A stretch of 64,000 nt of DNA. Origin: Ananas comosus. Its lineage: Eukaryota; Streptophyta; Magnoliopsida; Poales; Bromeliaceae. Below are positions 22,991-33,662 of the stretch, piece after piece. Numbering within the stretch: position 1 is the stretch's first letter; each line of letters begins with the position of its first letter. Made by a program: the position numbers and the translations under genes. The notes beneath the pieces were generated by a model. The model was not told the DNA's origin and searched no databases. It saw nothing but the letters and a program-made list of their open reading frames with translations. Location of the stretch: contig NC_033622.1 in assembly GCF_001540865.1 (NCBI RefSeq), positions 11,799,456 to 11,863,455 of the forward strand, given 5' to 3'.

Positions 22991-25599
22991 TCAATCTCTA
23001 AGTGTGAAATTGTCAGTTTCATCCTCGAAATGAGCCTGAGATCATATGGGTCAACAATTCGAATTTCTTAGTTACAGAAAGCCCTTCTCAAGGAAGTGAG
23101 CCAAGAGCCATAAACAGAGTCAGCGGATTCTCATTCTGCTGTGCCGGTGCGCAAATCAAGCACGCTTAGACTACGATGTGCAATCTTTGGTCTGCTTATC
23201 ATTGCCCATTAAGGGCTGGCTCTCTGTCTGGCTTGGTCTCGCTTCCTTCCCGTTTGCCTTCCCTTTCCTATAAAAAAATGTATAGTCTCGCCCATAACTG
23301 ATCCTTCGTTGATTGATCGACCTACCAAAAATCGGGATCTTTACCTTGTGGTCGACTAAGGCAAAGAAAAGAAGAGAAGGGTTGGTCGGGATTTCAATGC
23401 TTCCAAAAACGGTGGTTTAAGTCTTCCTCAAATTACCTCCGCTCTGCCTGCCAATCATTCGTCCTGTGAATTAAGGAAGAGCGAGAAAATGCTGGTCCTC
23501 TCCTTTGAGTCGTCATTCTGCTTTCCTTCTTGACCTTTGAAGGAGATAGCACGGAAAATAGTGGACCGATTAGTCCTTTCGTCCTTCCAATTCCTCGATG
23601 GGTGAGCGCTCCAAGTGGTCCGGTCAGGAGGGTAGCTGACCACCCATCGGCTATTCAAAGTGGATACTACAATGGAGCTTACGTCTTTCCCCGGGCACGC
23701 ATCTAATTATTTCTTCTGTTCTGAATAAAGGCCCAATCTTCGTAATGAAGTAGAGGACCCTAACAAAAATGCCTACTTTTGATGACATAAGATTCAAGAC
23801 CCCTTTAAAAAAAGTAAAGGCAGCTGATCCTGATTTTCTGATCCTTCATCTGGCTAGACTCTCAATAGAGTAAGCTGGATGTGCCATTTGATCGTATAAC
23901 CCACGAAAGCTCAAGAAAGAAAATGTCCTCTCAAGGCGGATCTTTCAACCGCCTCCTTGAAAGCCGAGGCCTGAATCACCTGGCATTCCTCTAGTTAACC
24001 TGTCGCAGAGTAGGGAGGTCCCTGACGTTCAGAACCTTTCTCCCAAAGCCTTCCCTGATTCTACTTTTGGCAGGCCATGGTGCGGATAAAAGCTTGTGGG
24101 TTCTCTCCTGCTTATTCATTAGGGCGAGTGAATATCAAGAAGGGGATCGTAGTTTTTCAACTCATCTGGAATGTCACAGAGCAGCTTCGTGGTCCCCAGT
24201 CCCGGATGCAGTCCCGTCATCAGTAGCTAAAACCAAGGTGGGCCCTTCCCCATCAGTCCCCGGAAGTTGTATCTTATCGAGTGGACTTATCAGCATCACG
24301 CTTAAAAATACGGTGTCCAACTCTGCCCGTGACTCACATTGGCAACTTTATCCCGCTTGATGGGCGTACTGCACCTCATTCCTCACTCCCACAGAGGCAA
24401 GGCCATATTTCATTGGTCTCTAGTGGCGAAGCCATTGTGCCTTTTTCACTTATCTAAAAATTTCATTATTCGCTGGCATCTTCAGACTGATGGTATCCCT
24501 CACGAGTGGTCTTATATGTTCGCTACCGGCGAGCTCTATATGTTCGAGAGTGAGTAGAAGCCCACTGAGCGTTTCGGATGAATTTCCTTTTTGAGGATAG
24601 TATGTTATTCATTCTCCTTGCTTGTCCTTTCGGGGTGTTTTCTCCGGGGCTTGATATTAGAGTTGAAATATCCAACTAGGGCAGGCGAGACAACTTTGGG
24701 CTCTGAATTGAAGGATTGATACCTACGCAGACATCCATCACACCGAATGAGACAAATTTCTTCTGGAAGGAGGGACAGATCATTTGCTTTAGATAGAGAT
24801 TGATGTTGGCCCTTTAGCTTCAACTCACAATGGGAAGGAAAGCTTCGGGATCAGGGGCTGAGAGATGAGAATAAGTGCAGGGCTCGAGAAATTCGAGGCC
24901 TTACTCTCCTTGCTCATCATCTGGGCTTGGAACTTCGACAGCTGGAGGATAGAATTCGTCTGGCTAATCGATGTTCTGATTATAATGCCCTACAGTGTCT
25001 TATCTGTAGCTGGGGGCAAGTCTTTGATCACTAAGCAATTATCACTCGTATACTTACGATACTCAAAGAGTCTACTCTATGCATCTGACGGCAACGTCAA
25101 GACTTACCATAGCCTACTCCGGAGTTACGGCAGGCTATTCTGAGAAGATACTGGGCCCCCCGACAATGTCAAGGCCCTGTCAATCCACAAGATTATATCA
25201 TCCATCTTCCCCGTCCAAGGACACGTGTAGCCTAAATACAGTTATTATTACTCACCCAAGGGGTTTACCACCAACCTCAAAGGTGACAAATTTGGTTGTG
25301 GAGTCTAATCATTACATCTCTGTCGGAGATGGGACTCCATCAACTAAAAAGAAATTAGAAGCTTGACCTCGATAGGAGCCTACACCTCACTCGAGGTCGA
25401 TTCAAGTTATAATGAATTGAACATCAAGGCGAGAGGAAGAAGATGAAAATGGGATTTCTCTCATCGCAATTCAAGATTTAAACCCGCCGGGGGCAAAACT
25501 GTCCACAACCCGGAGGTGAGAAATAATCAACCTTCGGTTTTCAATCGGCCGAAGAGAAGATTGATGGGGACTACCATTTAGGTGCTCAATGCTGCTTCG
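22991..25599. other. Mitochondrial-style intergenic DNA, copy 1
   Basis: Moderate GC, few homopolymers and a texture like plant mitochondrial intergenic DNA, quite unlike the AT-rich neighbours. There are several short open frames (for example 24067-24360 and 24865-25143) but no family I can name. It aligns almost throughout with 48881-52030. A ~490-bp stretch present there (49674-50160) is missing here, at AAAAATGCCTACTTTTG near 23768. Mitochondrial origin is an inference from texture only. Confidence 0.45.
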
Positions 25600-26615
25600 T
25601 CGTCGTCGTTTAAATTTTATTCTAAGGATCAGCATCAGCAGCCTTGGAAATCCATTTCACCTTCTACAAAAACTCGATGGCGTAATGCTCGAAGAGCACA
25701 GATGAGAATCCAGTTCTTGACGTACATGATGCAATCCTTGGTCATTTTCGGCCAAAAGTATACCATGACCTTGAGCATGTGGTACATTTTGGGCCTGGAT
25801 TGGTGCACTCCGTAGACCCCAGAATGTACTTCTTCCATAGCTTTCCGTGCCTCTTGCCCCGACAGACAACGGAGCCAAGTCTGCTCGTAGGATTTCCTGT
25901 AAAGGATGTCGTTGTGTAAAAGATACAGCGGTAGCCGCCTCCGCAGCTCGATCCTCTTAGCTGGACCATCAGGGAGCCTGCCGTGTTTTAAATATTCAAT
26001 GAAGGGAAGTCTCCAATCTGGATGTTCAACAGGTGAACATTCTGCTTCGGTAGCTTGAAGTTGATCAGAGACGATGTCAACCATGCACGGGAGGAGGAGT
26101 CTTTGCTTGACTCGGACATCCGCCTCGCCTTCGGAGGGTAATTAATTAAGGTAAGAGCTGCAACTAACTTTGCCAGCTCGTCAGCCTCAGCATTTCGTTG
26201 CCTTGGCACATGATGAACCTCAATGAATGTGAACCTCTCCATAAGTTTGAGGACTAAGGCGTGATCAGGCACTAGCTCAGGCTTCCGAACTTCATAAATG
26301 CCTTGAATCTGTCGAATGACGAGCTGAGAATCCCCATAGGCGTACAAATAGAAGATGCCCATAGATGAGTGCCTCGTACTCAACTTCCTTGTTCGAATAG
26401 TCTGGCTTGAGTATTAATAAGGAGCGATAGATGACTCCTTTCGCAGGCGTAATAAATACAACTCTATCCACAGCTTTACGCCTAGGAGGGTCACCATTGA
26501 TAGCAGGTAGTGTGCGGGATGCACCGTCAAAATATATCTCCTAATGTGGACCTATGCTTTCTGTCAACATCACCTCTCCGTCAGGTAGATTGGTGATTAA
26601 TGGAGTCTGAAGTTA
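25600..26615 (-). pseudogene. Ty3/gypsy RNase H and integrase zinc-finger fragment, broken
   Basis: Minus-strand frames encode RNase H-like sequence (YGDSQLVIRQIQGIYE, then HHVPRQRNAEADELAK) at about 26170-26370. The integrase N-terminal zinc-binding region follows (RKAMEEVHSGVYG, FWPKMTKDC) at about 25740-25870. Frameshifts separate the two. The copy at 52036-53030 has one continuous frame. Orientation is opposite to the RT fragment at 22718, so they are not one element in place. Confidence 0.85.
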
Positions 26616-27235
26616 ATTAGTATATACCAAATTTTTCGGCATCCTTTAAATATTAAATATCTTATTTACTTTGATAACTTATCAAATTAGATGATACCCA
26701 ATTTGTTAAGTATCCCGCTCAAAAAAAAAATATTGAATTTAAATTTAACTTTTGAAATTGGTATTGTAATGTAAAATTTTAATTTTGAAATTTATATTAA
26801 ACTTTTAAATTTGAATCTAAATTGAACTTTTAATCTTAAAGCCAAATTTTAATTTTTGATTTAAATTGAAATTTTGAATTGGAACTAAAAGTTTTATTTT
26901 AAATCTGTGTTTTATATTTAAAAAAATTGAATTTGATTTATAAAGTTTTAAATGTTGTTTTGAATTTAAATTTACAGTTTGGTTGTAATTTGAAATTCAA
27001 CTATTGTTGTAGGTATTTAAGAGGGTCACAATATTCTTAGTTGGATAAAACCGGTTTTGTGGACCAAACTATTTTACAAAGACTAAAATATCCTTTAAAT
27101 AGATACCTGGTGAATGGTACCTATGCTTCAATAGCAGGTCACCTCTAGAATTATATTAAATCTAAACCATCTATTAAGAAAATAAATGATCAAGATTTAT
27201 ATGGTGTATTGAAGTATTACTCAATTATTAAATAT
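26616..27235. other. AT-rich segment, unrecognised
   Basis: Lies between the gypsy fragment and the inverted transporter flank, replacing sequence present at 53040-53220 in the other block. Rich in repeated AATTTTGAATTT-type phrases. No gene or clear terminal repeats seen. Confidence 0.4.
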
Positions 27236-27885
27236 ATTTTGTTAAAAAAAATTAAATAGTTAGATTATGTTAAAAAAAAAAAGCGCTACTCAATTATTGA
27301 TCAGTTAGTTTTCTCTCAGATAATTTCGACTACTAGTCCCTAACTTTTTTTTGACAGTTTTTAAAAGATTCTCATTTTTTTATCTTTTTATGTGAATTTC
27401 TGAATTTTAAATTTCCTTTCATATGTCTCTGGACCTGGTTAGGTTACGATAAAGAGATTTTTCGTGTCATGTATGTTTTTGGTGTTTCTGTAATTTCTTT
27501 TTTTTTTTTCGATCTGGTCAGCTGGTTGACCGAATATTTTTTAATTTTATTTTTTGGTACTTGGGTGTATAATGATTGTCGGTGGGGTCAAAGTTTTTGT
27601 AACTGTACTAAATTACCTTTTTAAAAAAAATAAATTTGTGGGGTCTTTACTCCCCGTTTACTCAAAAAATAAAAAAAAACTTTTGTCGCTCATTTTGATG
27701 ATTTATTTTTTGTATAAAAAATACTAGAAAAATTAGCGACGTGTGAGCAATAAGGACGGTTGAACGTACGTGGGTCGTCGCAGATTCATCCATCACCTAA
27801 CCAGAAGTAATATTGTAACCCACTCTAATTAAGGAAATTCGTTTTGTACATAGATCTATGCATTAAGACCTTCATGCTGCATTTG
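27236..27885 (-). repeat. Inverted copy of transporter 3' flank, copy A
   Basis: Reverse complement of 11020-11980. It lacks the MITE found at 11577-11926 and provides an empty site for the solo LTR at 53229-53652. Ends at GACCTTCATG, after which sequence diverges. No coding content. Confidence 0.82.
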
Positions 27886-28109
27886 GTATCGAGGACATCC
27901 TAGAACAGAGAGGAATGAGTTGTTCTGATTAAAGCGGGTTATTCTGAATTGTTCTCAAACAACACATTAAAAATTATTCCTAGAAAAATTGAAAACAACT
28001 TTATTCTTCTCTTTATTTTATTAGATAAATAGATATATATAAATAAATATATTAATATAAATATTATTTTTATGATAATATATTTATACTTAAATTTTAT
28101 TATATAATA

Positions 28110-31100
28110 CTAGTTAAGTGCACGTGCAATGCACGTCGCACAAATACTAAAAAATAAAATTTTTATAAATAAATATTATAGATTCGATATATAATATTTA
28201 ATCATTACCAAAATAAAATACCAGAAATAAGAAATAGAATTACGATATCATCAAAGAAAGAACACAAAATTTATCATGGTATCATTGAAAAAAAAACACA
28301 AAATTCGTCACTAAACTAACTGAAAATGTCACCATCAAGTCTCCCTTCCGTACAAATTGCACTGAAAGTATGAAAGTAAGAAAAATAATAAGTAAATATT
28401 AGTAAATCATCAGAATAGATAAAATTAATAAAAAATATAAATTTAATAAGAATTCATATAAGTAAATAAAAATTTTTAACTTAATTTTATTTCTTGAGTT
28501 TTTGGAATAGATAGATTAAGCACAATTTTACTCGCAAAACTTTGCTAAATAAATTGATCCTGATAAATAAATTTAAAATAATATAGAAAAAATAAAATAT
28601 TAAAAAGTACATTTATCCTAATTATCGATATTAACGTGCACTGTTTTAATACAACAACTGAATTGTTTGCAATAGCGTCTCTCTACATGCCAATGTATGT
28701 TAGCACTATCTTGTCCTAGAGAATCAATCTAATTCGATTTATACTTCAATCCATCCAAATAATTAGTTATTAATAATTTTTTCATGCCAATGTATGTTAA
28801 CACTATCTTGTCCTAAATGATCAATCTAATTCGATTCATACTTTAATTTATCCAAATAATTAGTTATTAATAATTTTTTTCATTGAAATGATAAAAAGCG
28901 AAACACTTTACCTTTACGTTTAGAACGATTAACAACATACAAATAAAGAGTAATTGATTTNAATTAGTTATTAATAATTTTTTTCATTGAAATGATAAAA
29001 AGCGAAACACTTTACCTTTACGTTTAGAACGATTAACAACATACAAATAAAGAGTAATTGATTTGGACAATCATTCGTACAACATCTAAGAAAACTGAAA
29101 TAGTATAGAAATTAGTAGTAGTATAGAAGGTGGCGAAGGCGACAATGTGTCGGCTCGATGACGACTATAACGATGGGAAAGATGATGACGATGTGTTGGT
29201 ACCGACAATGGGGACAAATGAGAAATAACATTACTAAAAAAATATTTGAGAATATTTAAGAAAAATATAGGTAAAAATGAAAAAGAATATTACTAAATAA
29301 ATATATGTTTTATATGTGAAAAACATATAGGTAAAAATGAGAAAATACTAAAAAGATATGCTAAAACAGTATAAAGGCAAATTCAGATGAAATCAAAATA
29401 CCTCTCTAACTATGGCAAAGGCGATAATGTATCGACGCAAGTGATGTGATGATGTATCGGTGTCGACGACGAAGATAAATAAAAAAGGATATTATTAAAA
29501 AAATATTTGAGAATATTTAAGAAAAATAATAGTAAAAATGAAAAAAAATTATTACTAAAAAAAATATACTTTTTATTTGTGAAATATATAGGTAAAAATG
29601 AGAAATACTAAAAAAATACTAAAATAGTATAAAGGCATATTAAAAAAAGAGAAATTTTCAGATGGGATCAAAATACCTCTTCAATTGTGCGAAGGCGGTG
29701 AAGGTGGCGAAGGCGATAATGTGTCGGCATCGGTGATGATGATGACGATGTACCAGTATCGACAACGGGGACAAATGAGAAACTATATTACAAAAAAAAT
29801 ATTTAAAAANAAATATATAGAAAAATAAAAATACATATTACTAAAAAATATATACTTTATATTTGAGAAAAGTATAGATGAAAATAAGAAAAAACAAAAA
29901 AAAAGATATACTAAAACTGTATAAAGGGATATTAAAAAAAAAAATTCAGATGGAATTAAAATACCTCTTTAATTATGACGAAGGTGGCGAATGCGACAAT
30001 ATACTGGCACAAACAATGATGATGAGTAGGACGATGACGATGTACCGCTGTAACAAATAAGAAAAGATATTACTAAAAAAATATTTAAGAAAAATATAGA
30101 TAAAAATAAAAAAGGATACTACTAAAAAAATATATACTTTATATATAAAAAACGTAGCAGAAAATGAAAAAATACCAAAACAAATATGCTAATAAAAAAG
30201 ATATGAATGATAAATATTGTGTGATAAATATTATNTTTTTCAAACATAATACCTACCAATCAAGTAGTATTCAAAATTAAATTTTAAATTTGTAATGCCC
30301 GCCAAAATTTAATACTCGCGAATTTGATAATTTGAATTTTAATTCATCGTATTAGATTTTTCCTTATATAAGATAGTAGATTTAATTTTGACGAGTATTA
30401 AAATTTGGCGTACCATAGAAGCGTTAAATATTGCTAAAAAAATTTTAATATTCCAAATCAAAACTAAATCGTTATAAATATAATTTTAAATATTTTTAGC
30501 AAAATATTCAATATTTAAATAATGGATTATAAAAGTATAGAATATTTTACTTATATGAATTCTTATTAAATTTATATTTTTTATTAATTTTATCTATTCT
30601 GATGATTTACTAATATTTACTTATTATTTTTCTTACTTTCATACTTTCAGTGCAATTTGTACGGAAGGGAGACTTGATATGGATCATAAAAGTATAGAAT
30701 ATTTTAATATTCCAAATCAAAACTAAATTGTTATAAATATAATTTTAAATATTTTTAGCAAAATATTCAATATTTAAATAATGGATCATAAAAGTATAGA
30801 AATATTTAACGCTTCTATGGTACGCCAAATTTTAATACTCGTCAAAATTAAATCTACTATCTTATATAAGGAAAAATCTAATACGATGAATTAAAATTCA
30901 AATTATCAAATTCGCGAGTATTAAATTTTGGCGGGCATTACAAATTTAAAATTTAATTTTGAATACTACTTGATTGGTAGGTATTATGTTTGAAAAAAAA
31001 AATATTTTAAAAAATGCTTGGATAGGAAATAAATTTAATTTTATGTATTACGTAATTAGCGGAGGTATTACGTGAGTGGCGGCTATTTCGTTAGATAAGA

Positions 31101-31910
31101 TATAAATTTAGTTTTATTTGAGAAACGCATAGATAGGAGATAACGGATATGAATGGCATTTTTGTCAACAAAACTGATATATACTTTTATTTTTATTCGT
31201 TCGATGAGATTCAATTGAATATTTTGCTAAAAATATTTAAAATTATATTTTATTAACGATTTAGTTTTGATTTAGGGGTATTAAAATTTTTTTAACAATA
31301 TTTAACATTTTTATGGCACACCAAATTTTAATAATCGTCAAAATTAAAACTACTATCTTATGTAAGAAAAAATTTACTATCATAAATTAAAATTCAAATT
31401 ATCAAATTCGCGGGTATTAAATTTTGATGGGCATTACAAATTTAAAATTTAATTTTGAATACTATGTGTTGACAGGTATTATGTTTGATAAAAAAAAATA
31501 TTTGAAAAAAATGTGTGGATAGGAAATAAATTTAATTTTACGTATTACGTGATTAGCGGAGGGATTACGTGATTGGCGGGTATTACGTTAGATAAGAGAT
31601 AAATTTAGTTTTATGTATTAAACGATTGGTGGGTAGAAAAAAAATATTTAAGAAACGCGGCGTACATAGGAGATAACGGATATGGAGGGTATTTTTGTCA
31701 ACAAAAATGACAGATACTTTTATTTTTATTCGTTGGATGAGATCAAACGGTGAAAACGTAAAATTTATATTTGAGAATAAATTATTATTTAAAAATTTAT
31801 TTAAAATGAATGGTTGAAAATTACTGGACATGACAATATTAGTAAAAATAATAAAGGCATTTTTGGAAAGGAAAAAAATTCAAAACTCACGCTTTTATAA
31901 GTAGTATAGA
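28110..31910 (-). mobile_element. Helitron-like element, ~3.8 kb, assembly disturbed
   Basis: Minus-strand 5' end TCTATACTACTTATAAAAGCG follows an A. The 3' end has the palindromic GTGCATTGCACGTGCAC about 5 nt before CTAG|T at 28110. Inside are loose repeats of a GGCGAAGGCGATAATGTG...GACGATG block (29120, 29410, 29690, 29975) and large inverted copies. Three single Ns (28961, 29810, 30235) fall within it. No helicase or Rep domain is visible, so it is non-autonomous. Internal order may be a scaffolding artefact. Confidence 0.55.
30236..30998. repeat. Large palindrome next to an N
   Basis: The arm at about 30240-30430 is repeated in reverse complement at about 30800-30995, including the TTGGCGGGCATTAC block. 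The left arm starts immediately after the N at 30235. This is either a real inverted repeat or two contig ends joined in opposite orientation. Confidence 0.7.
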
Positions 31911-32597
31911 TATAGATATGTATTTTTATTTTTCTATATAATTTTTAAATATTTTTTTTGTAATATAGTTTCTCATTTGTCCCCGTTGTCGATACTGGTA
32001 CATCGTCATCATCATCACCGATGCCGACACATTATCGCCTTCGCCACCTTCACCGCCTTCGCACAATTGAAAAGGTATTTTGATCCCATATGAAAATTTC
32101 TCTTTTTTTAATATGCCTTTATACTGTTTTAGTATTTTTTTAGTATTTCTCATTTTTACCTATATATTTCACAAATAAAAAGTATATTTTTTTAGTAATA
32201 ATTTTTTTTCATATTTACTATTATTTTTCTTAAATATTCTCAAATATTTTTTTAATAATATCCTTTTTTATTTATCTTCGTCGTCGACACTGATACATCA
32301 TTACATCACTTGCGTCGATACATTATCGCCTTTGCCAGCGGATCGATCCCTGATGATCCTCGCACGATCAGCTAGTGGAACAATGAGCCCGATGCCGGCT
32401 CCCACTACAGGAATACATATCTCTCTGATGGGAACATGGAAGAAAAACATATGGGTCATGACATATAGATGACATACCTAGTCTGAAATATCAACACTAT
32501 GAAAGTAGAAAACCAACTCAAAACCTAACATGTGAGAAACGGGAAAACGACTATCATAAAACTGAACATGAAACGAGACTATAGTCCTATCCTGAAA
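31911..32597. other. Inverted copy of Helitron interior plus unrecognised sequence
   Basis: 31930-32340 is the reverse complement of about 29430-29830 (the GACACATTATCGCC block). From 32340 to the gap the sequence is of a different, more GC-balanced kind that I do not recognise. No gene. Confidence 0.6.
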
Positions 32598-32617
32598 NNN
32601 NNNNNNNNNNNNNNNNN
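32598..32617. other. Assembly gap, 20 N
   Basis: Run of 20 N bases. The two sides (32340-32597 and 32618-32940) are not recognisable as parts of one element. Confidence 0.95.
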
Positions 32618-32941
32618 AAAACGAAGAACATCTGCGGAATATATGACGTCCACATACCGCCCAGACACGTGCACGGCCTATACGAAGGCGACCATAAGCC
32701 CGCACTGTCTACTACTGCTACACAACCATGGCTGTTACCCCTGTTTACTCTTTATTGTAATGGTTTTTTTATAAACTCTTATAAATTCTTTTTATATCCA
32801 TTTTTACTTTTTCTTATAATGATTTATTTATATACAAAATATACACTTTTTGTATATCCATTTTTACTCTTTTATGATTTTTCTATACGATTTTGTCATA
32901 TTTCCGTTTAAGTCTACTTTAGTTTTATGGAGAGATTGATN

Positions 32942-33085
32942 GATATGCTGATGCTCGCGTATACCGGAGGGAAGGAGAGGACCGAAGCAGAGTGGCGGAA
33001 GCTCCTGCGCTCGGGCGGCTTTCCGACATGCAACATCATTCGGATTCCGTCTTTCTTTTCGATCATTGAGGCATTCGCAGAGTGA
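32942..33085 (+). pseudogene. OMT 3' terminal fragment (OMT3)
   Basis: The last 47 codons of OMT exon 3 (DMLMLAYTGGKERTEAEW to IIEAFAE and stop). The coding part is closest to OMT1 (RSGGFPTCN), while the following 3' flank is closer to OMT2 (CTTGTTATTG near 33203). A single N at 32941 marks the abrupt left edge, so a complete gene may be missing from the assembly rather than from the genome. Confidence 0.88.
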
Positions 33086-33662
33086 TGATACTGAAGGGTC
33101 CAAGAAATAAGAAAACAGTTGTTGAATAAGATTTCTCAATAAGATGATAGTTATATGGAAAAACAAAAAATCTAGAATACTATTAATGGTGAAATAATAG
33201 TACTTGTTATTGTTATTTATCTTTTATTTTTTAGATATTTTGAGATTATTGTTTTTTTTTTTTTTTTGAGAGGAAGGTAGCACGCTATTTACTTCATTCA
33301 TTCAGTAAATAAAATTAGCTACAAAGGGTGAGACAGCTAAGGTCTCAAAAAGGCACGAAGAACAGAAAAAGAAAGAGGGTAGCGAAAGGGAAAAAAGGAA
33401 AAGAGAAAGACACACGACCACATGTGACAAAAACACTATACAGCCCAACAAGTAAAACGTCACCCAACTCGACTGAACTCAGTCCACTCTTTTGCCAACA
33501 CTCCAATACTGTGGGAAATTTGGATTACGTCGGTCGGTTGATTTCTAAAGATAGTGTTGTTTCTTTCAACACTATCTTATTGTTGAGTGATGGAACTATT
33601 GTGAATTCAAAGACTCAAAAACTTATAAATATTATTTATATATATAATTAATAATATTATTA
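33086..33662. other. OMT3 downstream spacer with a SINE-like remnant
   Basis: Aligns with the 3' flanks of OMT1 and OMT2. Near 33245-33310 there is a T run followed by GAGAGGAAGGTAGCACGC, which resembles a minus-strand SINE 3' end but is diverged. No gene. Confidence 0.5.

Noticed and set aside
24865..25143. 92-codon frame conserved in both organelle-type blocks (also 51256-51534)
   Set aside because: Conservation is explained by recent block duplication. The sequence matches no family I can name and another frame has comparable coding appearance, so no gene is called.
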